A stretch of DNA of 64,000 nucleotides. Origin: DAIOEK01 sp036746315 (GTDB lineage Bacteria > Chloroflexota > Anaerolineae > Anaerolineales > Anaerolineaceae). Both the position numbers and the translations under genes were made by a program. Where the stretch lies: NCBI GenBank assembly GCA_036746315.1, contig DAIOEK010000005.1:39732-103731 (forward strand). The letters are read 5' to 3'. The notes beneath the pieces were generated by a model. The model was not told the DNA's origin and searched no databases. It saw only the letters and a program-made list of their open reading frames with translations. Below, one piece after another: positions 51,587 through 59,334 of the stretch; position 1 is the first letter of the stretch; every line of letters begins with the position of its first letter.

Positions 51587-53365
51587 TTAGCGGATGGGCA
51601 TCTGTTCCAATTGTGACACCAACCCGGCAATTACATCGAAACCGCCCTGCCAGAACGCGCGCTGACGGAAATCGATGCCGGCATCGGTCAATACTTTGGC
51701 TGGGGATTCAGAGCCGCCTGCAGACAGCAGCCGTACGTAGCGCGGTTTAAAGCTCTCCCCTTCCGCCTTGAATTGCTGATAAAGCGAGAGCACCAACAGT
51801 TGACCGAAGGAGTAGGCATATACATAAAACGGTGTGTGGTAAATGTGTGGGATCGAGACCCATTCCCATTTGAATTCTGCGGGAATTTCAACCGCATCGC
51901 CGAACTGGTCTTTTAAGTTCTCCAGGTATGCTTCCGCCAACGCATCCACCGAGGCATTTTCAGCAATCATATTGTGCGCCTGTTTCTCGAATATAGCAAA
52001 ATACGCCTGGCGCATAATGGTGGCGTAAGAATCATCCACCTGGCGGAAGAGCAGATCACGGCGCACGCTATCATCCTTCTCCTCCTTGAGGAGCTTATCC
52101 ACCAGCATCATCTCGCCGAATGTGGAGGCGGTTTCCGCAAGTGGCAGGCAGGCGTGCTGGGTGAAGTAGGTGTGATGTTCCGCCAGCATCGAATGGATGG
52201 CGTGCCCAAGTTCATGTGCCATGGTGGCAACATCGTCCGCCCGCCCCTGGTAGTTGAGTAGCACCCACGGGGTGAGATCCGGGCTGATGGTGGAGCAGAA
52301 TGCTCCGGAACGCTTGCCCTTGCGCACTTCACCATCCAGGTGATTTTGGGCAAAGACGCGGGTTGCCAGCTTTTCGAACTGCGGATCGAACTCGCGGAAT
52401 GAGGCAAACACCTGCCCGGCTGCCTGTTCGAATGAATATTGCTTTTCAGATTGTTCCACCGGGGCATAGACATCATAACGGCGCAGGCGGTCCATCTTCA
52501 ACCAGCGGGCTTTGAGTTTGAAATAGCGCTGAAATACAACGGCATTCGCCCGGGCGACATCCAGCAGGGTATCCACCACTTCGTCGGGGATGTCGTTGCC
52601 CAAGTTGCGGGCGGCGATGGGCTGCGCAAATTTGCGCAGCTGTACCTGTTCGTTGCGCCAATCACGCACCACTGTCTGGTACATCTGTCCCAGAATTGGT
52701 CCATCGTTACCGTAAACACGGTACAACTCCTGGTAGGCAGCCTTGCGTAGCTCGGGATTGTGACTGCGCGCATAAACCATCAGCTCGCCGCGGGTCATCT
52801 CCTGCTTTTTCCCGTTTATATTGACAACAAAACTGTAGCGGTTGGTGATGGCATCATAGAGGGTGATGAGCGCGTTATAGCCGGTAACGTTCTTGATGTT
52901 GACGATCTTTTCCTCGGCTTCGCTGAGGGTGTGAGGTTTGAAGTGCCGGATTTCTTCCAGCCAGTAGCGGTAATCGCCCGAGGCATCCATCAAGCGCCTA
53001 GCGTTCCCGTCATCCAGGCTCTTCCACCACAGACTGAAGAATAACTCCCGGTTGCCATAATCCGCCAGCAGTTGATCGATCTTTGCCACCATGGTCATGG
53101 CTGCCTGGCTCTGGGTATTTTCCGCAAACCATAAACCGGCATAGCCCGCCAAGCGGCTTTCCAGGCGGCTAATCTCTTCTTCCAGTTTGACGATCTCCAG
53201 GAACTTTTCAGTGGAAATTTGGGGCGACAGACTGTCGCGGTAGGCTTCCAGTTTCTTTACCAGTTCTTCCAGTTTTTGGTACGCCGCATCGATCTCTTTG
53301 CCTTCGGCGGAAGGAAAGATATCTGCGAGACTCCAGCGTGTTTGGGGATATGCAGTTTGAGCCAT
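51587..53365 (-). CDS. pepF: Oligoendopeptidase F (M3B)
   Basis: The 592-residue zinc peptidase has the site MAHELGHAIHSMLAEHH and the distal Glu in LPLAETASTFGEMML, and opens with QTRWSLADIFPSAEGKEI as usual in PepF. It degrades 7-17-residue peptides in the cytosol. It starts 3 bp after the stop of the DNA methyltransferase gene, so the two are co-transcribed, with the methyltransferase first. Confidence 0.96.
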   Translation of the reverse strand: MAQTAYPQTRWSLADIFPSAEGKEIDAAYQKLEELVKKLEAYRDSLSPQISTEKFLEIVKLEEEISRLESRLAGYAGLWFAENTQSQAAMTMVAKIDQLLADYGNRELFFSLWWKSLDDGNARRLMDASGDYRYWLEEIRHFKPHTLSEAEEKIVNIKNVTGYNALITLYDAITNRYSFVVNINGKKQEMTRGELMVYARSHNPELRKAAYQELYRVYGNDGPILGQMYQTVVRDWRNEQVQLRKFAQPIAARNLGNDIPDEVVDTLLDVARANAVVFQRYFKLKARWLKMDRLRRYDVYAPVEQSEKQYSFEQAAGQVFASFREFDPQFEKLATRVFAQNHLDGEVRKGKRSGAFCSTISPDLTPWVLLNYQGRADDVATMAHELGHAIHSMLAEHHTYFTQHACLPLAETASTFGEMMLVDKLLKEEKDDSVRRDLLFRQVDDSYATIMRQAYFAIFEKQAHNMIAENASVDALAEAYLENLKDQFGDAVEIPAEFKWEWVSIPHIYHTPFYVYAYSFGQLLVLSLYQQFKAEGESFKPRYVRLLSAGGSESPAKVLTDAGIDFRQRAFWQGGFDVIAGLVSQLEQMPIR

Positions 53366-53368
53366 ATT

Positions 53369-54502
53369 TCACCTGTCCTCTTGAGAAGCTGATCGAAGGA
53401 TCGATCGCAAATGGTTGATGGGTTTTCTTTCATTGCTTTCTTTATCGAGATAATACCAGAGTTCCCAGCCGTTGGCGGGAGCCTGGCGAATCTTTCGGGC
53501 GATTTGGTGGATAGAGCCGATCTCTCCGCCATGACTGAGCGAACCATCCGCCAGGATCACGGCAGTTTGTGCGCCATCCAGTCCGAAGTAGAGCATATCC
53601 CCGGCTTCGAGCAAGCCGTTTTCCAGCAGGCAGCCAAAGGGGATGCGCGCTTCGCGGCGCGGGTCGGGTGTGACAAAGATGGGCGGGTTGAATTCCACCT
53701 GGTGTACATTCTCGATGCGTATGCGTGCGGCTTCGGCATAGAGCTGGTCACGTTCGATGCCGATAAAATGACGGTGCAGCCGACGGGCGACCGCGCCAGT
53801 GGTACCGGTGCCAAAAAAGGGATCGAGCACCACATCACCGGTATGGGTACTGGCAAGCAATACCCGGTAGAGCAGAGCTTCAGGCTTTTGAGTGGGATGC
53901 AGTTTCTTACCATCCTTCTTAAGGCGCTCGCCACCCGAACAGATCGCCAGTGACCAGTCGCTGCGCATCTGCAGGTCTTCGTTGAGTGCCTTCATGGCAT
54001 GGTGGTTGAAGGTGTATGGCGCGCCCTTCTCGCGCTGCGCCCACAGCAGGGTCTCATGCGCATTGGTGAAACGCACCCCGCGGAAGTTGGGCATGGGGTT
54101 GGTTTTGGTCCAAACGATGTCGTTGAGGATCCAATACCCCAGGTTTTGCAAAATCGTCCCCACGCGGTAGATATTGTGATAGGAGCCGATCACCCATAGG
54201 GTACCGTTCTTCTTGAGCAGGCGCTTGCAGGCGGTCAGCCAGGCGGCGGTAAAGCGGTCATATGCTTCGAAGCTCTCGAACTGGTCCCAGTCATCATCCA
54301 CCGCATCCACGCGGGTAAGGTTGGGTCTCCACAGCTCCTGCGCCAGTTGCAGGTTGTAAGGCGGATCGGCAAACACCACATCCACCGATTCGGGCGGCAG
54401 CTTGTTCATTTCTTCGATGCAGTCGCCCAAAATCACCTGATCAACCGGCAGTCTGGTCTGCGGTTCGGTTGGGGGAAGAGAGAGGGTTTGAGCTTCGGTC
54501 AT
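53369..54502 (-). CDS. CcrM-type beta-class DNA (adenine) methyltransferase
   Basis: The 377-residue SAM-dependent methylase has DPPY first (VVFADPPYNLQL, about residue 44) and the SAM motif later (VVLDPFFGTGTTGAVARRL), the beta-class order. Its C-terminal 110 residues (IPFGCLLENGLLEAGDMLYF, DGSLSHGGEIGSIHQIA, NGWELWYYL) match the CcrM/HinfI-type domain, so GANTC specificity is likely. No restriction endonuclease is adjacent: a solitary regulatory methylase is likely. ATG lies 8 nt after a TACAAT box with no clear Shine-Dalgarno. It is about 4.7 kb from oriC. Confidence 0.9.
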   Translation of the reverse strand: MTEAQTLSLPPTEPQTRLPVDQVILGDCIEEMNKLPPESVDVVFADPPYNLQLAQELWRPNLTRVDAVDDDWDQFESFEAYDRFTAAWLTACKRLLKKNGTLWVIGSYHNIYRVGTILQNLGYWILNDIVWTKTNPMPNFRGVRFTNAHETLLWAQREKGAPYTFNHHAMKALNEDLQMRSDWSLAICSGGERLKKDGKKLHPTQKPEALLYRVLLASTHTGDVVLDPFFGTGTTGAVARRLHRHFIGIERDQLYAEAARIRIENVHQVEFNPPIFVTPDPRREARIPFGCLLENGLLEAGDMLYFGLDGAQTAVILADGSLSHGGEIGSIHQIARKIRQAPANGWELWYYLDKESNERKPINHLRSILRSASQEDR

Positions 54503-54583
54503 GTAGTTCTATTGTAACCGCAGGCGACTCTCTCGACAAAGGTTTTTTGAAATGGAAGGAGAGCAATGACAAATTTAATTTCC

Positions 54584-54619
54584 TTGACATATGAAATATA
54601 TATGTTATTAATAACATAT
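54584..54619 (+). promoter_or_regulatory. PadR operator and promoter
   Basis: A perfect 20-bp palindrome (54600-54619) contains ATGT-N8-ACAT, the published PadR-family operator. TTGACA (54584-54589) upstream puts the -10 inside the palindrome, so binding would block transcription. Confidence 0.75.
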
Positions 54620-54649
54620 GTTACGAATAACAAAGATCAAGGAATAACC

Positions 54650-55210
54650 ATGGACCTGCGAGCCACCATCCTGGGCATTTTGAGTTGGAAACCTCTATCG
54701 GGGTATGACCTGAAGGGGATCATCTGTGATTCCGAGGTTTACTACTGGTCGGGCAATAACAACCAGATTTACAAAAGTCTGGTCGAGTTGCAAAACGAGG
54801 GGCTGGTTACTCACCACGTGCAAATGCAACAGGGTAAACCGGCGAAGAAAATTTACACCATCAACGAGGCAGGTCTGGCAGAATTGAAGCGCAGCTTGTT
54901 GGCTGATCCTGAACTTCCGGAGGTGCACAAGGGTTTCCTGATCCAGCTTGCCTGGTCTGGTGCCCTGTCTGACGAGGAAGTTCTGGATATTCTTGGCAGA
55001 TATGCGGAGGAAGTATCAAACCGCCTGGCGATGTTGAAGGCACAGGCAGTGCGAACCGGCATCCACCCGCAGCAGAATGCCCGTGAAAAATATCTCTGGC
55101 GTCGGATCAATGAGAACCTGATCCAGACCTGCCGGGCGGAATTGGAGTGGGTAAATCAAATCAAACTGGATATACAGGTGAAAAAATACACTGATGAAGA
55201 AACGAATTGA
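54650..55210 (+). CDS. PadR family transcriptional regulator
   Basis: The product (186 residues from ATG 54650, AAGGA upstream) has the PadR winged helix (DLRATILGILSWKPLSGYDL, then NQIYKSLVELQNEGLVTHHV, KIYTINEAGLAELK) and a C-terminal Vir-like helical dimerisation part. It should repress its own operon through the palindrome upstream. tsf starts 9 bp downstream. The upstream in-frame ATG at 54566 precedes the promoter and is rejected. Confidence 0.92.
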   Translation: MDLRATILGILSWKPLSGYDLKGIICDSEVYYWSGNNNQIYKSLVELQNEGLVTHHVQMQQGKPAKKIYTINEAGLAELKRSLLADPELPEVHKGFLIQLAWSGALSDEEVLDILGRYAEEVSNRLAMLKAQAVRTGIHPQQNAREKYLWRRINENLIQTCRAELEWVNQIKLDIQVKKYTDEETN

Positions 55211-55219
55211 AGGTGAAGT

Positions 55220-55825
55220 ATGAAAAACGTAGAAGTAATTGTGAAACTACGCAACGAGACCGGCGCAGGTGTGATGGATTGCCGGAAAGCCTGGGAGCGA
55301 GGTGAACAAAACTTCGAGAAAGCGCTGCGCATTTTGAGTGAAAGCGCAATGATGAAAGCCGCCAAACAGGCGGACCGGCAAGCGGCGGAGGGCGTGATCG
55401 AAATGTATTCGCATGGCACCGGACGGATAGGCGTGATGGTGGAGATTAATACCGAGACCGAATTTGCCAGCCGTTCAGAAACTTTCCGCAGGTTTGCACA
55501 CGAGATTGCCCTGCAGATCACCTCTACCAGCCCGCTGTACACCCGGGATGAGGACATCCCGGCGGAAGTCATTGACAGGCTGGCGGAGGATGCCGCAGCA
55601 AAAGCAAGCGCCGAGGGCAAACCGGAAAAGATCATCCCGGTCATCACGAACGGGGTGGTGGAAAAATATCGGAATACCCACGTGCTCCTGCGCCAGCCAT
55701 ATATCCGTGATGAAAGCATCACGGTACGCGACCTGTTGAACCGCACGATCAGCCAGATCCGCGAGAACATTATTATCCGGCGGTTCGAACGCTGGGCGAT
55801 CACCCCGGAAGCGGATAGTGAATAA
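55220..55825 (+). CDS. tsf: Elongation factor Ts (short form)
   Basis: The 201-residue EF-Ts has the N-terminal UBA-like domain (VKLRNETGAGVMDCRKAW), the core VMVEINTETEFASRSETF and the end part LLRQPYIRDESITVRDLL, then NIIIRRFERW. EF-Ts exchanges GDP for GTP on EF-Tu. The family NCETDFVA core motif reads NTETEFAS here. The gene is not in the usual rpsB-tsf-pyrH-frr cluster but behind a PadR regulator, so it could be a regulated paralogue rather than the main tsf. GAAGGTGAAG lies before ATG. Confidence 0.88.
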   Translation: MKNVEVIVKLRNETGAGVMDCRKAWERGEQNFEKALRILSESAMMKAAKQADRQAAEGVIEMYSHGTGRIGVMVEINTETEFASRSETFRRFAHEIALQITSTSPLYTRDEDIPAEVIDRLAEDAAAKASAEGKPEKIIPVITNGVVEKYRNTHVLLRQPYIRDESITVRDLLNRTISQIRENIIIRRFERWAITPEADSE

Positions 55826-55840
55826 ACGGGAGAATTCAAA

Positions 55841-55875
55841 AACAGACCAGGGAAGATCTTCCCCGGTCTGTTTGC
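55841..55875. terminator. Hairpin between tsf and the isochorismatase gene
   Basis: Arms at 55841-55848 and 55865-55872 with an inner GGGAAGA/TCTTCCC stem form one long hairpin (one mismatch), with a T run on the + strand. It can end both convergent genes. Confidence 0.7.
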
Positions 55876-56370
55876 TTAAAGCAGCAAGCGCTCCAGGGCA
55901 CCATAAGAGACCACGTCGCTGATCTCTTCCACGAAGCGGATATTTTCCGGGGTGCTGCTTGCCAGCGAACCCTTCAGGATGATCGGCTTCAGGTCGAGGT
56001 CCTTGGCTCCCCGATAGGTGGAAAGAACGCAGTATTCAGCGCAGAAGCCGGTGACGATCAGGGTGTCCACGCCCAGTTCCCGCAGGTGCGCCTCCAGCGG
56101 GGTTTTGTTAAAGGCGTTGCCGTAGGTCTTGTGGATATGCATATCCGTGGGAAGAATTTTCAGCGCCTCCGGGAGGTCGAATCCGCTTTGACCGGGCACC
56201 AGGTTGTCCTGTTCATCCATGTGCTGGATGCAGATGACCGGCAGACCGCGCTGGCGGAACAGTTCCATAGCAGCGTTGATATATTCGATGGCATGTTCCA
56301 GCGAACGGGTGGTAACGGGATCATCGAAAAAGGCTTTTTGAACATCGATTACAAGAAGAACAGGTTTCAT
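55876..56370 (-). CDS. Isochorismatase-like cysteine hydrolase
   Basis: The 164-residue cysteine hydrolase has D9 in LLVIDVQKAFF and the nucleophile Cys in GFCAEYCVLSTYRGA, with the cis-peptide motif before it (LIVTGF). Relatives act on isochorismate, nicotinamide or N-carbamoyl compounds; no siderophore genes are near, so the substrate is open. AGGAGG sets ATG 56370; a longer open frame to 56868 has non-protein-like composition and overlaps the next gene. Confidence 0.92.
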   Translation of the reverse strand: MKPVLLVIDVQKAFFDDPVTTRSLEHAIEYINAAMELFRQRGLPVICIQHMDEQDNLVPGQSGFDLPEALKILPTDMHIHKTYGNAFNKTPLEAHLRELGVDTLIVTGFCAEYCVLSTYRGAKDLDLKPIILKGSLASSTPENIRFVEEISDVVSYGALERLLL

Positions 56371-56414
56371 TTCATCCTCCTGAATGAAGTCTATGTATTC
56401 TGACGGATGCTTGG

Positions 56415-56837
56415 TTATTCGAACAGCCCGGACGGAAACTTCAAGATGACACCCGCCAACACTGCCAGGTCGAGGAGAATACCCACCGGCAGCCAGGGAT
56501 GCCAGAAGAGCACAATAAGCAGGATGGAGGAAACAGATCCGGTCATGGCCAGCCAGGTCCAGATGGATGCCAGCCCGGGAATCCCAATCAATCCCAGCCC
56601 GGCAAGCGCAAAGGCAGCTGTGGCTAGCAGCCAGCAAATCCAACCTGCAGCGCGGATCACACCCTCCGGCAGTTTCATTTTGGAGATAGGCCACATTGCA
56701 TCCACATCCTTCCGCCACCAGGCGGGAAAGAAAGGTGTGCGCAAGGTGCCTGGTTGAGCAACCGGCACCCATGAAAGGCTGGCGTGGATCCATCCATGTA
56801 AAATCATCATAATGGCAATGATAAGCCTGAGAGACAT
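56415..56837 (-). CDS. Four-helix membrane protein, unknown
   Basis: The 140-residue product has four hydrophobic segments (SLRLIIAIMMILHGWIHASL; AAGWICWLLATAAFALAGLG; and two more). It has no family I recognise. GGGAGGA stands just before ATG-ATG (56840/56837). It is 44 bp upstream of the isochorismatase-like gene on the same strand and divergent from murJ. Confidence 0.7.
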   Translation of the reverse strand: MSLRLIIAIMMILHGWIHASLSWVPVAQPGTLRTPFFPAWWRKDVDAMWPISKMKLPEGVIRAAGWICWLLATAAFALAGLGLIGIPGLASIWTWLAMTGSVSSILLIVLFWHPWLPVGILLDLAVLAGVILKFPSGLFE

Positions 56838-56903
56838 CATTCCTCCCGGTAGAGTAGGTGAATTGCACATCGGGTAAAACCCAAAAGGGTCGCCAGCTGG
56901 GAT

Positions 56904-56909
56904 TATAAT
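56904..56909 (+). promoter_or_regulatory. -10 box of murJ, leaderless
   Basis: TATAAT, then CTTTTC, then ATG 56916 (6 nt). There is no Shine-Dalgarno. Confidence 0.62.
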
Positions 56910-56915
56910 CTTTTC

Positions 56916-58499
56916 ATGGTTTCCAGTGCAACTACAGGAGCAGGCAGGCAAATCGCCAGAGCAGCCGGTACGGTAATGTTCGCCATCATTATCAGCAACC
57001 TGGTGGGGCTGCTGCGCCAGATCGTGGTGGCAAATGGCTTTGGCACCAGCCCCGACCTGGAAGCCTTCAACGCCGCCAATCGCGTGGGAGAGGTGCTGTT
57101 CAATCTCATGGCGGGCGGCGCACTTGCTTCTGCATTTGTCCCCACCTTCACCGGGCTATTGGTCAAGGATCAAAAGTCGACCGCCTGGCGGCTGGCGAGC
57201 GGAATCGCCAACCTGATCGTAGTGATCATGATCGTGATGTGCCTGATCACCGCTGTCGTTGCTCCCTGGCTGGTAAAGTATTTACTGGCACCCGGCTATG
57301 ATGCCGCCAAACAGCAACTCACGGTACAGATACTGCGCGTGCTGCTGCCTTCGGTGGTCATTTTTGGGCTGAGCGGACTGGTGATGGGCATTCTAAACGC
57401 CCATCAGAAATTCCTGATCCCCGCACTGACCCCGGCGATGTACTCCACGGGCATGATCCTGGGGGTCTGGCTGCTGGTTCCACAGCTTGGCATTTTCGGT
57501 CTGGCGTGGGGCGCGGTAATCGGCGCCCTGCTTCACCTGGGCTTGCAAATCCCATCGCTGGTAAAGTTGGGAGGCAGGTACCAGGCGATCTTCATTCCCA
57601 AAGATAGTCTTGTGCTGCAGGTGGGCCGGCTGATGCTGCCCCGATTGTTCGGCGCGGCAATCGTACAGTTGAACTTTTGGGTGAACACCATCCTGGCTTC
57701 CTTTCATGAAGGCAGCCTGAATGGCATCACCTATGCCTTTCAGTTGATGTTGATGCCGCAGGCAGCCATTGCCCAATCCATTGCCATTGCCGCCATGCCC
57801 ACCTTTTCTGCACAGGTGGCGCTGGACAAGATGGATGAACTGCGCCAATCGCTGGCTTCCAGTCTGCGCGGCTTGATCCTGCTTTCGGTACCCGCTTCGA
57901 TCGGGTTGATGATCCTGCGCAAACCGATCGTTGCCCTGTTATATCAGCGCGGGGAGTTCGATGTACATTCCACCGAATTGGTGGCGTGGGCGCTGCTGTG
58001 GTATGCCGCCGGTCTGGTGGGGCATGCCATGGTGGAAGTACTCAGCCGGGCATTCTATGCCCTGCAGGATACACGAACACCGGTGCTGGTGGGCGTAGCT
58101 GCCATGTCTTTGAACATTCTCTTCAGCCTGATCCTGATGCCGGTGTTCGAATCCATCGGGTGGATGCCGCACGGCGGACTGGCGCTGGCAAACTCCCTGG
58201 CGACCGCACTCGAAACAGTGGGGCTGCTGGTGTTGATCCGGCGCAAAATGAAGCGCATGTACGCCCGACGTATCCTATCGCTTGCCTGGCGCAGCTTACT
58301 AGCGGGGATGATGATGGCGGCAGCCCTGTGGGGATGGCTGGTGGTCAGTACGGATATGCCCGTCTGGCTGGTGGCGCTGGCAGGGATTACGGGCGGCGCG
58401 CTGGTTTACCTGGCAATCATCCGGCTTCTGCGGGTCGAGGAGTTGGGCTATCTGCTCTCATCCATCAAGCGCCGCATCGGGCTGGCGGGCAGAGACTAA
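56916..58499 (+). CDS. murJ: Lipid II flippase MurJ
   Basis: MurJ moves lipid II across the membrane for cell-wall synthesis. The 527-residue protein has 14 predicted helices of the MOP superfamily: ARAAGTVMFAIIISNLVGLL, VGEVLFNLMAGGALASAFVP and LLYQRGEFDVHSTELVAWAL are typical. Its presence argues for a peptidoglycan precursor pathway. Followed at 4 bp by a hydrolase. Confidence 0.95.
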   Translation: MVSSATTGAGRQIARAAGTVMFAIIISNLVGLLRQIVVANGFGTSPDLEAFNAANRVGEVLFNLMAGGALASAFVPTFTGLLVKDQKSTAWRLASGIANLIVVIMIVMCLITAVVAPWLVKYLLAPGYDAAKQQLTVQILRVLLPSVVIFGLSGLVMGILNAHQKFLIPALTPAMYSTGMILGVWLLVPQLGIFGLAWGAVIGALLHLGLQIPSLVKLGGRYQAIFIPKDSLVLQVGRLMLPRLFGAAIVQLNFWVNTILASFHEGSLNGITYAFQLMLMPQAAIAQSIAIAAMPTFSAQVALDKMDELRQSLASSLRGLILLSVPASIGLMILRKPIVALLYQRGEFDVHSTELVAWALLWYAAGLVGHAMVEVLSRAFYALQDTRTPVLVGVAAMSLNILFSLILMPVFESIGWMPHGGLALANSLATALETVGLLVLIRRKMKRMYARRILSLAWRSLLAGMMMAAALWGWLVVSTDMPVWLVALAGITGGALVYLAIIRLLRVEELGYLLSSIKRRIGLAGRD

Positions 58500-58503
58500 G
58501 CCC

Positions 58504-59292
58504 ATGCCGACCGCCGGAAATATTTACTACACCACCTCCAATCTGGGAAAAGCCGGATCCGTTCCGCTGGTGCTGATTCATGGCGCCGGGGGGAGCCAGT
58601 TGGGTTGGAGTTTGCATTTGCGGCGCCTGCCGGGGCTGAACGTCATTGCGTTGGACCTGCCCGGTCATGGGAAATCCGCCGGTGAAGGCAAACAAAGCCT
58701 GCAGGATTATGCGCGCTGTGTGGCTGACTTTCTGCTGGACGTGAAAGTGTTTCAGGGCATCCTGGTAGGGCACTCGCTGGGGGGTATGATCGCCCTGCAG
58801 ACGACGGTCGATTATCCCGATCAGGTGTTAGGGACACTGGTAGTATCCGCATCCGCGGAGTGCCCCATTCCTCTCGATATCGTCCAGGGGCTGCTCAACC
58901 CACTGCTGTATCCCGGCTCGATGGGTTGGCTGGTGGAACGCCTGGCCGGCGGTTCGCCCGACCGCCGCTGGGTAGAAGCCACCCGCCGGGCAGTTTCACA
59001 GACCCGAACCGGCGTGTTGTACGGCGACCTGATCGCCTGTCACAAGGCAAACCTGAACAGGCATTTGGAGAAGATCAAAACTCCGGTGTGGGTGTGCGCC
59101 GGAGAGCACGACCGATTTTTTCCCACCCGGGCGGCACGCGCCCTGGCGAACCGGATAGCCGGGGGGCGATATTTCGGTATTCGCGAGGCGGGGCATTTAC
59201 TGCCGCTGGAAAAGCCGGAGGAGCTGGCTGAGATTATCCACCGATTCGCTGCCGAGCTTACCAGCGGGCACACATCAACGACCCCCGAATAA
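58504..59292 (+). CDS. Alpha/beta hydrolase
   Basis: The 262-residue cytosolic hydrolase has LVLIHGAGGSQLGW (oxyanion), DLPGHGKSAGEG, the nucleophile elbow VGHSLGGMIAL (Ser), and catalytic His in REAGHLLPLEKPEEL with an acidic residue in CAGEHDRFF. The substrate is unknown. It is probably co-transcribed with murJ. Confidence 0.93.
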   Translation: MPTAGNIYYTTSNLGKAGSVPLVLIHGAGGSQLGWSLHLRRLPGLNVIALDLPGHGKSAGEGKQSLQDYARCVADFLLDVKVFQGILVGHSLGGMIALQTTVDYPDQVLGTLVVSASAECPIPLDIVQGLLNPLLYPGSMGWLVERLAGGSPDRRWVEATRRAVSQTRTGVLYGDLIACHKANLNRHLEKIKTPVWVCAGEHDRFFPTRAARALANRIAGGRYFGIREAGHLLPLEKPEELAEIIHRFAAELTSGHTSTTPE

Positions 59293-59315
59293 AAACCCAC
59301 CAAACCGGCGGGTTT
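59293..59315. terminator. Weak hairpin between hydrolase and metG
   Basis: Arms 59293-59301 and 59307-59315 pair over nine bases with one wobble, but the T run is poor on both strands. Confidence 0.4.
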
Positions 59316-59334
59316 GCTGTATTTTACTGGGGTG

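Noticed and set aside
56371..56868. Long N-terminal extension of the isochorismatase-like gene
   Set aside because: Cys/His/Arg-rich sequence with no family match, overlapping another gene in another frame; AGGAGG supports ATG 56370.
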